The notes below the pieces were generated by a model. That model was not told the origin of the DNA and did no database searches. It saw only the letters and a program-made list of their open reading frames with translations. A program made the translations under genes and the position numbers. From Belliella buryatensis (GTDB lineage Bacteria; Bacteroidota; Bacteroidia; Cytophagales; Cyclobacteriaceae), in the NCBI RefSeq assembly GCF_900188245.1, contig NZ_FZOK01000005.1:1-64000 (forward strand): DNA of 64,000 nt. Reading direction: 5' to 3'. Positions 33,820 to 42,422 of the stretch are shown here, piece by piece (the first letter of the stretch is position 1; every line of letters begins with the position of its first letter).

Positions 33820-34532
33820 AATTCTTTGAGATTGTTAATCAATTGTAAAGTATGGACTGCAGCAACGGCAGCTGTTTCTGACCGTAATCTACTTTTTCCT
33901 AGAGAACAAGGTAAGAAATGATTGTCAAAAGCCAATTGAATTTCCTGTTTTGAAAAATCACCTTCTGGCCCGATAAGTATCAAATAGGCATTGTCAGGCT
34001 TGGCTTTGTCGAAAAGATGCCGATCATTTTCTTTGTCAACATAAGCGATAAATCTTTGATAGCTATTGAACTCAGTATCTTGCACTAATTCCTCCATTGG
34101 TCTTACTGAATTGAGTTTAGGGATCCAAGTTTTGAGACTTTGTTTGCTAGCAGCTATTATTTTTTTTTCTAGCCTTTCTAGTTTGAGGTGACTTCTTTCA
34201 GAAAACTCTGATTCCATGAAAGTGATCTCGTGAACACCTATTTCTGTGAGTTTTTCTATCATCCATTCCATTCTGTCCGAATTTTTTGTGGGAGATATTG
34301 CCAAATGGATATAGTAGTCATCTTCAGGTTGAAATTCTCGATCTTCAATTTTAATGGTAGCTTTTTTGGGATTGGCATCTATGATGACACAATGATAGAG
34401 ACAGCCCTTTCCATTAGTGAAATGTACTCTGTCTCCTTGTGTTTTTCTTAATACTTTGATCAAATGCTTAGACTCTTCAGCATCCAAGGTAAATTGATTT
34501 TCATTAGTGTGTTCTGTGAAAAATAGTTGCAT
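33816..34532 (-). CDS. rsmE: 16S rRNA (uracil(1498)-N(3))-methyltransferase
   Basis: A SPOUT-class methyltransferase of 238 residues. It has an N-terminal PUA-like domain (ESKHLIKVLRKTQGDRVHFTNGKG) and a C-terminal trefoil-knot SAM-binding region with LILIGPEGDFSKQEI and LPCSLGKSRLRSETAAVAA. It methylates U1498 of 16S rRNA in the assembled 30S subunit. It lies downstream of the helicase terminator, so it has its own promoter, and is followed with 4-base overlap by the cytochrome-like gene. Confidence 0.95.
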   Translation of the reverse strand: MQLFFTEHTNENQFTLDAEESKHLIKVLRKTQGDRVHFTNGKGCLYHCVIIDANPKKATIKIEDREFQPEDDYYIHLAISPTKNSDRMEWMIEKLTEIGVHEITFMESEFSERSHLKLERLEKKIIAASKQSLKTWIPKLNSVRPMEELVQDTEFNSYQRFIAYVDKENDRHLFDKAKPDNAYLILIGPEGDFSKQEIQLAFDNHFLPCSLGKSRLRSETAAVAAVHTLQLINNLKEL

Positions 34533-34604
34533 GGGCTTAAAATTTCTTTAAGTAAAAATACTAAATCTAATTGAAACTAAAGGGTGTCTGCCGTCACATA
34601 AAAC

Positions 34605-34637
34605 AAAAAAAGCGTATCCTCCAAGAAGATACGCTTT
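34605..34637 (-). terminator. Intrinsic terminator of the DEAD-box helicase gene
   Basis: On the minus strand AAAGCGTATC pairs with GATACGCTTT (34628-34637 and 34609-34618) and is followed by a T run (34605-34611 region). It lies 22 bases past the helicase stop. Confidence 0.78.
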
Positions 34638-34658
34638 CAAATTACCAATCTTTATAAA

Positions 34659-36419
34659 TTACCCTTTTGAAATCTCGATATTGACAATTTTACCTTTGAT
34701 AGTATTGTCTCTCATGACACTGATGACATGCTGTGCATCTTTTTGAGGCACATCTACAAAAGAGAAGTTGTCAAAGATATCAATACCTCCAATGCTTCTG
34801 CCCGGTACGCCAGTTTCTCCAGCAATTGCACCGACGATATCATTTGGACGAATTCTGTCTTTTGCACCAAGGTTGATAAATAGACGGGCCATACCCGGTT
34901 CTCTAACTCCTTTTTCTCTAGAAGATGTTCTTTCTCTTCTTGGAGCTCTTTCGCTTCTGTCTCCGCCTCTTTCAGAACGGTCTCTATTAGAGAATCTATC
35001 TCCTCTCTCACTTCTACCTCTGCTTCCGAAATCTCTTTCACCTCTTCTTGCGCCACGATCAGATCGGTCTCTTCCACCGCCTAGATCAAGTCCAAAGTTT
35101 TGATCTTCCATTTCTTTTACTGTTTCTCCCATTTGCAACTTGATCAAGCCAAGTGCAATTTGTTCGATACTCAGTCCTTCAGCAAGCATCATTCCGATTG
35201 TTTCTTCGAAAAGTTGGTTGTTTTCTTCTTTACTAATAGCTGTATTCACATCTTTTACCAAAGAAGCCTTTTTCAGCTCAACCAAGTCAGAAACTGATGG
35301 AGGATCCATCTTGTGGATGGATGTTTTGATGAACTTTTCAAGATCTCTTAATCTGTAAGTATCCTTTCTGCCAGTCACAAAGCTAAGTGCCATACCTGAC
35401 TTACCTGCTCTACCAGTTCTACCGATTCTATGTACGTAGTTTTCCTCATCCAATGGAAGGTCGTAGTTGAATACTGCTTCTACATCATCCACATCAATAC
35501 CTCTTGCAGCAACGTCAGTAGCTACTAGCACTGAGCAAGTCCCTTTTCTAAACTTGTTCATTACTTTGGTACGCTGAGCTTGAGAAAGGTCTCCATGAAG
35601 TGCCTCTGCCATGATTCCTTTAGAAATCAACGCTTCTGTTACTTCATCTGTTGCTCTTTTTGTATTACAGAAGACCACACTTAACTTGAATTGATTGATA
35701 TCCATCAATCTGGCCATCAATTCAATTCTTAAACTAGGTCTTACTTCATAATAAGCTTGAGAAATATTTTCTACTGTCAATTCTTTCCTTAGAACTTTCA
35801 CGATCTCAGGATTATCCTGATATTTTCTAGTCAAGTCAAGGATTGGCTTAGGCATTGTAGCTGAGAAAAATACAGTTTGTCTTTCTTCAGGCATTGAGCT
35901 CAAGATAGTCTCGATATCCTCTCTGAACCCCATATCCAACATCTCATCAGCTTCATCTAAAACGATAATGCTCACTTGACTAAGATTTAAAGTCCTTCTT
36001 TGCATGTGGTCCATGATTCGACCAGGGGTTCCAACTACAATCTGAACACCTCTCTTTAGGCTTTTGATTTGTCTATCAATAGACTCACCACCATAGATGC
36101 ATGTGCTGCTGATTCCTCTTTTGTACTTGGATAGTTTGACGATTTCTCCTTCTACCTGTACAGCCAATTCTCTGGTAGGGCATAGGATCAAAGCCTGTGG
36201 CTTGTTGATCGTAGGGTCTACTTGATCTATAATGGGAATACCAAAAGAAGCTGTCTTACCTGTTCCAGTTTGAGCTTGTCCAATGACATCTCTGCCTTCA
36301 AGCAAAAGTGGTATAGATTGTGATTGAATAGTAGAAGGTTGGGTATAGCCCATATCCTCTACTGCCTTTAGGATTTCTGATGAAATCCCAAGGTCTGAGA
36401 ATGTTAATTCTTTTTCCAT
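34659..36419 (-). CDS. DEAD-box RNA helicase (DeaD/CsdA-like)
   Basis: A cytoplasmic ATP-dependent RNA helicase of 586 residues. Q motif FSDLGISSEILKAVEDMGY, motif I AQTGTGKTA, PTRELA, motif II DEAD, SAT, DVAARGIDVD and HRIGRTGRAGKSG. After the core comes an Arg/Gly/Ser-rich tail (about 455-515) and then a DbpA-type RNA-binding domain beginning ARLFINLGAKDRIRPNDIVG. Likely roles are ribosome assembly and cold adaptation. I chose the ATG at 36419 over a TTG at 36443: it starts directly before the Q motif and has an AAGGA at ideal distance. That AAGGA is buried in an inverted repeat (see leader). Confidence 0.93.
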   Translation of the reverse strand: MEKELTFSDLGISSEILKAVEDMGYTQPSTIQSQSIPLLLEGRDVIGQAQTGTGKTASFGIPIIDQVDPTINKPQALILCPTRELAVQVEGEIVKLSKYKRGISSTCIYGGESIDRQIKSLKRGVQIVVGTPGRIMDHMQRRTLNLSQVSIIVLDEADEMLDMGFREDIETILSSMPEERQTVFFSATMPKPILDLTRKYQDNPEIVKVLRKELTVENISQAYYEVRPSLRIELMARLMDINQFKLSVVFCNTKRATDEVTEALISKGIMAEALHGDLSQAQRTKVMNKFRKGTCSVLVATDVAARGIDVDDVEAVFNYDLPLDEENYVHRIGRTGRAGKSGMALSFVTGRKDTYRLRDLEKFIKTSIHKMDPPSVSDLVELKKASLVKDVNTAISKEENNQLFEETIGMMLAEGLSIEQIALGLIKLQMGETVKEMEDQNFGLDLGGGRDRSDRGARRGERDFGSRGRSERGDRFSNRDRSERGGDRSERAPRRERTSSREKGVREPGMARLFINLGAKDRIRPNDIVGAIAGETGVPGRSIGGIDIFDNFSFVDVPQKDAQHVISVMRDNTIKGKIVNIEISKG

Positions 36420-36525
36420 GAAATGTTTCCTTACTTTTCTCAACCATGATTTCCTAAGAACCTCCTATTGTTAGCGACAGTAAGGAAACCCACGGCTAGA
36501 AAAATGTTATAATTTTATTCGGGTG
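36419..36525 (-). promoter_or_regulatory. Structured 5' leader of the helicase gene
   Basis: In the transcript GTTTCCTTACT (36479-36489) can pair perfectly over 11 bp with AGTAAGGAAAC (36425-36435). The 3' arm contains the AAGGA Shine-Dalgarno, 8 bases before the ATG, so folding would hide it. The 43-base loop holds an AGGAGG (36461-36466) and an ATG at 36447 that opens a 49-codon frame running through the 3' arm into the gene out of frame. This resembles a translational switch or autoregulated leader. Confidence 0.55.
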
Positions 36526-36556
36526 CAAAGATATGATGAAATAAATTGAATTCCAA
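36526..36556 (-). promoter_or_regulatory. Promoter of the helicase gene
   Basis: On the minus strand TATCTTTG (36526-36533) is a full TAnnTTTG match, with TTG at 36554-36556 about 20 bases upstream. It predicts a leader of roughly 100 bases. Confidence 0.5.
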
Positions 36557-36631
36557 TCTATGATAAAAAAGAAATTGAAATAATCTTAAGAAAAATTACC
36601 TGATCATTTAAAAAAATTTGGTAGACCTTGA

Positions 36632-36670
36632 TAAAAAATCAAAATACCCCAATAATTTATGGGGTATTTA
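36632..36670 (-). terminator. Intrinsic terminator of the ACBP gene
   Basis: On the minus strand AAATACCCCA pairs with TGGGGTATTT (36660-36669 and 36642-36651), followed by TTGATTTTTT. Confidence 0.75.
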
Positions 36671-36672
36671 CT

Positions 36673-36933
36673 TTATAAATATTTTGATGAAATTTCGTTT
36701 ACAAAAGCAATGTATTGTTCTGAAGCTTCTCCTTTGCTTTTCCCACTTTGATTGAGCCAAGCATTGTATTTGGCTGCTGCCACGAAATCAAAGCCCCCAG
36801 GTCTCTCTCCTTCATTGTCTCCTTCGGTAGCTTGCTTGTATAGTGCGTATATTTTTAATAATTCTTCATTACTTGGCTTTGAAGTAAATTTTTTTGTCAA
36901 AGCTACGGCTTCTTCTAAGGTCTTAGCGTCCAT
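36673..36933 (-). CDS. Acyl-CoA-binding protein
   Basis: An 86-residue four-helix protein matching ACBP: LLKIYALYKQATEGD, then RPGGFDFVAAAKYNAWLNQSGKSKGEASEQYI, with the conserved YxxYKQAT, KxxAW and YI acyl-CoA contacts. It binds long-chain acyl-CoA in the cytoplasm and buffers or delivers it. ACBPs are less common in bacteria than in eukaryotes but regular in Bacteroidota. It is monocistronic, with a TATATTTG box at 36963-36970 and its own terminator. Confidence 0.93.
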   Translation of the reverse strand: MDAKTLEEAVALTKKFTSKPSNEELLKIYALYKQATEGDNEGERPGGFDFVAAAKYNAWLNQSGKSKGEASEQYIAFVNEISSKYL

Positions 36934-36962
36934 TGAAAACTCATTTTATGTTATTTAGTTTC

Positions 36963-36970
36963 CAAATATA
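36963..36970 (-). promoter_or_regulatory. Candidate -7 box, ACBP gene
   Basis: TATATTTG on the minus strand matches the consensus exactly, 30 bases before the ATG. No clear -33 box. Confidence 0.35.
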
Positions 36971-37012
36971 AAACAATCTCCAATAGCTTGAATAAAAATT
37001 AAAACTTTTTGA

Positions 37013-37047
37013 TAAAAAAAGACTCGAAACCAATTGGCTTCGAGTCT
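37013..37047 (-). terminator. Intrinsic terminator of the citrate synthase gene
   Basis: A nearly complete 28-bp palindrome (37020-37047; AGACTCGAA outer arms) is followed on the minus strand by a run of seven T. Confidence 0.8.
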
Positions 37048-37069
37048 GATTGTATTTTTACTGAAAGGA

Positions 37070-38359
37070 TTAACTTCTCTTATTCATTGAGACATAATCT
37101 CTCTCTACTGCTCCAGTGTAGATCTGACGTGGCCTGCCTATTGGCTCACCATTTTCCCTCATTTCTTTCCACTGAGCTATCCATCCTGGAAGTCTACCAA
37201 TTGCAAACATCACTGTGAACATGTCAGTAGGGATTCCTAAAGCTCTATAGATGATGCCAGAGTAGAAGTCTACATTTGGATAAAGGTTTCTATCTACGAA
37301 ATATTGATCACTGAGCGCAGCTGCTTCAAGTTCTTTCGCAATGTCCAATACAGGATCATTTACGCCTAGTTTAGCCAATACATCATCAGCTGCTTTTTTG
37401 ATGATTTTTGCTCTCGGATCAAAGTTTTTGTAAACTCTATGTCCAAAGCCCATCAATCTGAATGGATCGTTTTTGTCTTTTGCTTTGTCCAAAAACTTCT
37501 TGGTATCTCCACCATCGGCTTTGATTGCTTCAAGCATTTCAATTACAGCTTGGTTGGCACCTCCATGAAGTGGCCCCCACAGCGCATTGATACCTGCTGA
37601 AATTGAAGCGTAGATCGATGCTTGAGAAGAACCTACAATTCTTACTGTAGAAGTAGAGCAATTTTGCTCGTGGTCTGCATGAAGGATCAATAATTGATCA
37701 AGCGCTTTTGCAACTACTGGATCCGCATCATAACGCTCTGCTGGTAGCGCAAACATCATTTTGAGGAAATTTGAGCAATAATCCAAGCTGTTATCAGGGT
37801 AATTTACTGGGTGACCTACTTTATTTTTGAATGCCCAAGCCGCGAACGTAGGCATTTTAGCTAAAAGTCTGATGATGCTCAAGTTAACAGCTTCTTCGTT
37901 TCTTGTAGGATCTAGTGATTCTGGATAGAATGCTGTCAACGAACAGATTAAAGAAGAAAGTACGCCCATAGGATGGGAGTTAGAAGGGAACCCATCTAGG
38001 ATTTTTTTGATATCCTCGTGTACCAAAGTATGGGTAGTGATTTCTCTGGTGAATTTTTCGTACTCTTTCTGAGTAGGAAGTTCACCGTAAATCAAAAGGT
38101 AGGCGACTTCAAGGAAAGAAGATTTTTCTGCCAAATCCTCGATTTTGTAACCTCTATATTTTAATATACCGTTTTCTCCATCCAAGTAAGTGATTGCAGA
38201 AGTAGTAGAGCCTGTATTCTTGTATCCAGGATCTATTGTGATCAAGCCAGATTGTGCTCTGAGCTTAGCGATATCTATCGCTTTTTCGTTTTCCGTTCCT
38301 TCAATTACAGGGAGTTCGTATTCCTTCCCGCCGTATGATAACTTAGCTATTTCGGACAT
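37070..38359 (-). CDS. gltA: Citrate synthase
   Basis: Condenses acetyl-CoA and oxaloacetate to citrate, entry to the TCA cycle. 429 residues with the N-terminal LITIDPGYKNTGSTTSAITYLDG segment typical of the hexameric Gram-negative type. Catalytic histidines lie in WGPLHGGANQA and FGHRVYKNFDPRAK, and HADHEQNCSTSTVR is also present. The C-terminus GRLPGWIAQWKEM, GRPRQIYTG is canonical. Single gene with its own terminator. A candidate promoter at 38543-38574 would give a leader of about 180 bases. Confidence 0.97.
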   Translation of the reverse strand: MSEIAKLSYGGKEYELPVIEGTENEKAIDIAKLRAQSGLITIDPGYKNTGSTTSAITYLDGENGILKYRGYKIEDLAEKSSFLEVAYLLIYGELPTQKEYEKFTREITTHTLVHEDIKKILDGFPSNSHPMGVLSSLICSLTAFYPESLDPTRNEEAVNLSIIRLLAKMPTFAAWAFKNKVGHPVNYPDNSLDYCSNFLKMMFALPAERYDADPVVAKALDQLLILHADHEQNCSTSTVRIVGSSQASIYASISAGINALWGPLHGGANQAVIEMLEAIKADGGDTKKFLDKAKDKNDPFRLMGFGHRVYKNFDPRAKIIKKAADDVLAKLGVNDPVLDIAKELEAAALSDQYFVDRNLYPNVDFYSGIIYRALGIPTDMFTVMFAIGRLPGWIAQWKEMRENGEPIGRPRQIYTGAVERDYVSMNKRS

Positions 38360-38660
38360 AAATTGATTATTATTATTAGTTTATTGATTCTTGTAGATAT
38401 TAACTTATTTCAGCGCCTTAAGTTAGCAAAAACGAGTGTTATTTACATGATAATTCGTATCAATGGTATATTCACTGGTAAATTGCTCAAACACCTATTC
38501 ATCTCTTGAATAGCATTTTGATCATTGAAATAAGGCCTGCTTCAAATTTAGAAATATAGAAAGTGAATAAACAATATTGAATTCAAAATATTATTCTGAA
38601 TCTTCTTGTGAAAAATGCTATATTTTTTTAGCAGAAAAAAAGCCCCGAAGGGCTAATTGT
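38360..38660. other. Intergenic region between the SUF operon end and gltA
   Basis: It holds the bacilliredoxin terminator at 38634-38654 and a candidate gltA promoter on the minus strand: TAAATTTG at 38543-38550 with TTG at 38572-38574, 21-base spacer. AATATT occurs at both 38573-38578 and 38587-38592 around a GAATTC, forming an AT-rich dyad over the -33 box. No coding or RNA gene seen. Confidence 0.4.
38634..38654 (-). terminator. Intrinsic terminator of the SUF operon
   Basis: On the minus strand AGCCC-TTCG-GGGCT (38641-38654) is followed by a T run. A TTCG tetraloop closes a short 5-bp stem. It sits 6 bases past the bacilliredoxin stop. Confidence 0.7.
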
Positions 38661-39083
38661 CTAATCTTTGCAGAAATGTTCAAACACTTCTACCAAGTGA
38701 TCACCGATCATTTGAGCATTTCTTCCTTCGATATGATGTCTTTCAATGAAGTGAACCAATTCACCATCCTTGAAAAAAGCCATAGCAGGTGATGATGGAG
38801 GGTAAGGAAGTACTACTTCTCTAATTTTATTTACCGCTGTTACATCATTACCAGCAAATGCTGTTGCAAGATAGGTTGGCTTCACACTACTTTTCTCGAT
38901 AGCATATCTAACTCCAGGTCTTGCAGCTCCAGCCGCACAGCCACAAACAGAATTGATCACTACTAAAGTAGTACCTTTATGATCTTTCAGATGGTTGATT
39001 ACATCTTCATCTGTTCTGAACTCTTGAAAACCTACATCAGTCAACTCTGCACGCATCGGTGCGATTAAATCCTCTGGATACAT
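38661..39083 (-). CDS. BrxA/BrxB-family bacilliredoxin
   Basis: A thioredoxin-fold protein of 140 residues with the CGC active-site motif (VINSVCGCAAGAARPGVRYA) and the YPPSSPAMAFFKDGELVHFIERHHIEG segment typical of the YphP/YqiW family. It reduces mixed disulfides formed with low-molecular-weight thiols in the cytoplasm. It is the last gene of the SUF operon, 20 bases after the SufT-like gene, which suggests protection or thiol maintenance of Fe-S assembly proteins. The link is inferred from gene order. Confidence 0.93.
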   Translation of the reverse strand: MYPEDLIAPMRAELTDVGFQEFRTDEDVINHLKDHKGTTLVVINSVCGCAAGAARPGVRYAIEKSSVKPTYLATAFAGNDVTAVNKIREVVLPYPPSSPAMAFFKDGELVHFIERHHIEGRNAQMIGDHLVEVFEHFCKD

Positions 39084-39103
39084 ATATTTAGTTATTTATA
39101 ATT

Positions 39104-39445
39104 TTAAAGAAATCCTAATTCAAGTTTTGCAGCCTCAGACATCATATCTTGTGTATAAGGTGGGTCAAATGTTAACTCTAATTCCACATGATTGATTCCC
39201 TGAATCTGCTGGATTTTATCTTTGATTTCACTTGGGATAAATTCAGCAGAAGGACAGTTTGGGGAAGTCAATGTCATTAAAATGTAGACATTATTGACAG
39301 GGTACACGCTAATTTCATAGATCAATCCCAATTCGTAGACATCTACAGGGATTTCTGGGTCATACACCTGCTTGATTGCCGTGATGACCTTTTCTTTTAA
39401 TTCCTGAGCAGGTATTTCTTGAAGGTTTGAATTTGTCTCAGACAT
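39104..39445 (-). CDS. SufT-like MIP18/DUF59 Fe-S assembly protein
   Basis: A 113-residue DUF59 domain: VYDPEIPVDVYELGLIYEISV, then MTLTSPNCPSAEFIPSEIKDKI with the conserved Cys, and ELTFDPPYTQDMMSEAAKLELG. Proteins of this kind (SufT, MIP18, PaaD) help mature Fe-S proteins after cluster assembly. It lies between sufE (12 bases upstream) and the bacilliredoxin gene, as in other Bacteroidota SUF operons. Confidence 0.92.
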   Translation of the reverse strand: MSETNSNLQEIPAQELKEKVITAIKQVYDPEIPVDVYELGLIYEISVYPVNNVYILMTLTSPNCPSAEFIPSEIKDKIQQIQGINHVELELTFDPPYTQDMMSEAAKLELGFL

Positions 39446-39457
39446 ATTGAATAGTTT

Positions 39458-39886
39458 TTATGCATTAAGTTTGGCTTGATAAGCCAAAGCGTACATTTTC
39501 ATTTGTTTAATCATAGCCGCCAATCCGTTGGATCTTTGAGAGCCTATGATGCTTCCCATACCAATTTTATCTATAAAAGATAACTCGGCTTGAATGATCT
39601 CTTCGGGTGTTCTCTTAGACAATACTCTTATTAATAAACTTATAAGTCCTTTTGTGATATCAGTATTAGAGTCCGCTTGAAAATGTACTTTGCCATCTTT
39701 TTCTATAGCAGTTAACCATACTTTGGATTGACATCCCTTGATGATATTCTGATCTGTCTTATCACTTTCAGGCATTTCTGGTAAGCCATTTCCAATTTCC
39801 ATGATATAGAAAATTGTTGACTCTTTATCATCACCTAAAATACTGAATTCGTCTATGATTTCATTTTGAATAGCTTCTATGCTCAT
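39458..39886 (-). CDS. sufE: Cysteine desulfuration protein SufE
   Basis: Accepts the persulfide sulfur from SufS and passes it to the SufBCD scaffold. 142 residues with the active-site Cys in IIKGCQSKVWL and the C-terminal IGSQRSNGLAAMIKQMKMYA. The start overlaps the sufS stop by 4 bases, so the two partners are translationally coupled, fitting their complex. Confidence 0.96.
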   Translation of the reverse strand: MSIEAIQNEIIDEFSILGDDKESTIFYIMEIGNGLPEMPESDKTDQNIIKGCQSKVWLTAIEKDGKVHFQADSNTDITKGLISLLIRVLSKRTPEEIIQAELSFIDKIGMGSIIGSQRSNGLAAMIKQMKMYALAYQAKLNA

Positions 39887-41106
39887 TTATTTTTCAGTTT
39901 TGCGATTTTGCTTACTGATGCTACCAATTTATCGATTTCTGATTTGGTATTGTAAACAGAAAAAGAGGCTCTCACAGTTCCTTCAATACCGAACCGTTGC
40001 ATGAGTGGTTGAGTGCAATGATGCCCTGTCCTAACAGCAATGCCATTGGCATCTAGCATCATGCCTACATCAAATGGGTGCATACCGTTGATGTTAAATG
40101 AAATGACAGATATTTTTTCCCTTGCGGTACCTACAGGGATAAAGCCTTTGATTTGGGATAATGAATCACTTGCATAGGCTAACAACTCGTCTTCATGTGC
40201 TTTGATTTGTTTTTTCCCAAGTTGGTTGATAAACTCCAATGCCTTTCCAAAAGCGATGACATCTCCAATGTTTGGTGTGCCCGCTTCAAATTTAAAAGGC
40301 AGTTCGTTGTAAGTCGTTTTGGTGAAAGTAACTTCTTTGATCATTTCTCCACCACCTTGATATGGAGGCATTTCCTCTAACACCACTCTCTTTCCGTATA
40401 GTACACCTAGACCAGTTGGTCCGTATAGTTTATGCGCAGAGAAAACTAGAAAATCACAATCTAAGGCTTGAACGTCTACTTCCAGATGGGATGTAGATTG
40501 AGCTCCATCTAGCAGGACTTTAGCACCTACTTGATGCGATAGCTCAATTATTTCCTCTACTGGATTGATCGTGCCTAATGCATTGGATACATGAATGATG
40601 CTGACCAATTTGGTCTTTGGACTAACCAAATCTTTGAAAGCCTGCATATCTAGATCACCAGCCTCATTGATAGGAATGATTTTAAGAACAGCACCTTTTT
40701 CTTCACATAGCATTTGCCATGGAACTATATTAGAATGATGTTCAAGTGTTGAAATAATTATCTCATCTCCTTCATTGATATATTTTCTTCCGAAGGTAGA
40801 TGCTACTAAATTAATTCCCTCTGTAGTTCCTTTGGTGAAAATGATTTCCGCTTCTTCCCTAGCATTAAGAAACTGTTGAAGTAGCTTTCTTGTGTTTTCA
40901 TAATAGCGTGTAGCACGATCTGCTAATGTATGTGCTCCTCTATGAATATTCGAATTATCATTTTTATAATATGCTGACAAGGCATCAATTACTGATATTG
41001 GTTTCTGAGTAGTGGCTGCATTGTCAAAATAAACCAAAGGTTTCCCATTGACTTCTTGATGAAGAACTGGAAATAACGCTCTGATTTCTTGGATATTTAA
41101 AGACAT
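39883..41106 (-). CDS. sufS: Cysteine desulfurase SufS
   Basis: A PLP enzyme that removes sulfur from cysteine to form an enzyme persulfide. N-terminal VYFDNAATTQKPISVIDAL, PLP-binding Lys in FSAHKLYGPTGLG, active-site Cys in RTGHHCTQPLMQRFG, and RASFSVYNTKSEID. The length of 407 residues and short Cys loop fit the class II (SufS) type. It lies 9 bases after sufD and overlaps sufE. Confidence 0.97.
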   Translation of the reverse strand: MSLNIQEIRALFPVLHQEVNGKPLVYFDNAATTQKPISVIDALSAYYKNDNSNIHRGAHTLADRATRYYENTRKLLQQFLNAREEAEIIFTKGTTEGINLVASTFGRKYINEGDEIIISTLEHHSNIVPWQMLCEEKGAVLKIIPINEAGDLDMQAFKDLVSPKTKLVSIIHVSNALGTINPVEEIIELSHQVGAKVLLDGAQSTSHLEVDVQALDCDFLVFSAHKLYGPTGLGVLYGKRVVLEEMPPYQGGGEMIKEVTFTKTTYNELPFKFEAGTPNIGDVIAFGKALEFINQLGKKQIKAHEDELLAYASDSLSQIKGFIPVGTAREKISVISFNINGMHPFDVGMMLDANGIAVRTGHHCTQPLMQRFGIEGTVRASFSVYNTKSEIDKLVASVSKIAKLKNK

Positions 41107-41115
41107 AAATTATTC

Positions 41116-42393
41116 TTAAAACTTGCTTCCTAATCTCTCTTGAATAAGATTGGTGCAATACAATTGAAATGGTTCGTAGGAGATGTGTTCCATCACTTCT
41201 CCCGCAAAAGCAAACAATAACAATCCTCTTGCTTGCTCTTTACCAATTCCTCTGGCCTGAAGATAAAATAATGCTTCTTCGTCAAGCTGACCCGTGGTAC
41301 AACCATGAGAGCATTTCACATCATCAGCCCAGATTTCCAATTGAGGTTTGGTATTGATAATAGCTTCTTCTGATAATAATATGTTGTTGTTCTGCTGAAA
41401 TGCATTTGTTTTTTGCGCATCTTGGCGAACAAAAATCTTCCCATTAAAAACGCCTCTGGAGGAATCTGCTAGGATTCCTTTGTAAAGCTCATTCGAGTCT
41501 GCGTGTGGTTTGGTATGATCCACATTGGTATGGTTGTCTACATGTGTTTTACCATTGAGTAGGTATAAGCCATACATATTGCCTTCACAACCAGAATCTA
41601 GCAGATTCATAGTAAGGTTATTTCTGAGCATTCCACCTTGTAACTGTGTAGCGACAGAGGTGAAAGTAGCATCTCTATGAATATCCGTCACAAAATTATT
41701 GACAACAATAGCCTTGCGGTTTTCATTTTGAAGCCGGTAATAATGCGCATGTGAATTTTGGGCTACTCTTACTTCTACAACGGAATTGGAGAAATATACT
41801 TCTTCATCAAGAGATATTGTATTTTCTAGGAAAGTAACTTCTGCACTTTCCGCCACATCGATTAGGACTCTTTGATTGATTACCTGACCTTGGTTTGCTT
41901 GATTGAAGTGAAGTAAGAAAATTGGCTTCTCTACTTTCTTTCCTTTTGGTACAGAAATGAAAGCCCCATCTTTAAATGAAAGATTATTTAAAGCAACAAA
42001 TGGGTCATTTTCAACTTTGGCAATGCTTCCTAATATTTCCGACTTAGAATCTGAAAGCAGGGAAAATGAATAGTTTTGATGAGATACAGTAGAAAGTGTA
42101 GGGACAAATTCACCATTATTGAAAACGATGATATCACCCTCAAAGCCTTCGAAAATTGCTTTTTGAATCAACTCTTTATTCAAAGAGGCAGGTTGAGCAG
42201 CTTTGAAATTAGTTATTTGTTGATCTAATCTTTTGCTGATCTGTGTGAATTTATATTCTTCTTCTTTTAATGCTGGCAATCCTTTGATTTCTAAGGTTTC
42301 CAGTCCCATTTTTCTCAAATTTTCAAAATTTTGAGTCAAAGGCTTGTTTTGAAGGAAAAGGTCAGTGATTTTATGTTTAGTGATCGTCGTCAT
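41116..42393 (-). CDS. sufD: Fe-S cluster assembly protein SufD
   Basis: A beta-helical partner of SufB in the SufBC2D scaffold. 425 residues; the C-terminal half has the family landmarks YGLYLLNGKTHVDNHTNVDHT, GILADSSRGVFNGKIFVRQDAQKTNAFQ, and SHGCTTGQLDEEALFYLQARG. The N-terminal helical region is divergent, as usual. It lies between sufC (29 bases upstream) and sufS. Confidence 0.95.
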   Translation of the reverse strand: MTTITKHKITDLFLQNKPLTQNFENLRKMGLETLEIKGLPALKEEEYKFTQISKRLDQQITNFKAAQPASLNKELIQKAIFEGFEGDIIVFNNGEFVPTLSTVSHQNYSFSLLSDSKSEILGSIAKVENDPFVALNNLSFKDGAFISVPKGKKVEKPIFLLHFNQANQGQVINQRVLIDVAESAEVTFLENTISLDEEVYFSNSVVEVRVAQNSHAHYYRLQNENRKAIVVNNFVTDIHRDATFTSVATQLQGGMLRNNLTMNLLDSGCEGNMYGLYLLNGKTHVDNHTNVDHTKPHADSNELYKGILADSSRGVFNGKIFVRQDAQKTNAFQQNNNILLSEEAIINTKPQLEIWADDVKCSHGCTTGQLDEEALFYLQARGIGKEQARGLLLFAFAGEVMEHISYEPFQLYCTNLIQERLGSKF

Positions 42394-42422
42394 TTTTGAA
42401 TTGAGTTAAGAATAAAAGGAAA

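Noticed and set aside
34754-35077. A 107-codon Glu/Lys-rich frame on the minus strand inside the helicase gene
   Set aside because: It reads the RGG-repeat region of the helicase in another frame; the composition is explained by the repeated codons.
36420-36443. TTG at 36443 as the helicase start
   Set aside because: It would add eight residues not expected before the Q motif, while the ATG at 36419 has an AAGGA at ideal distance.
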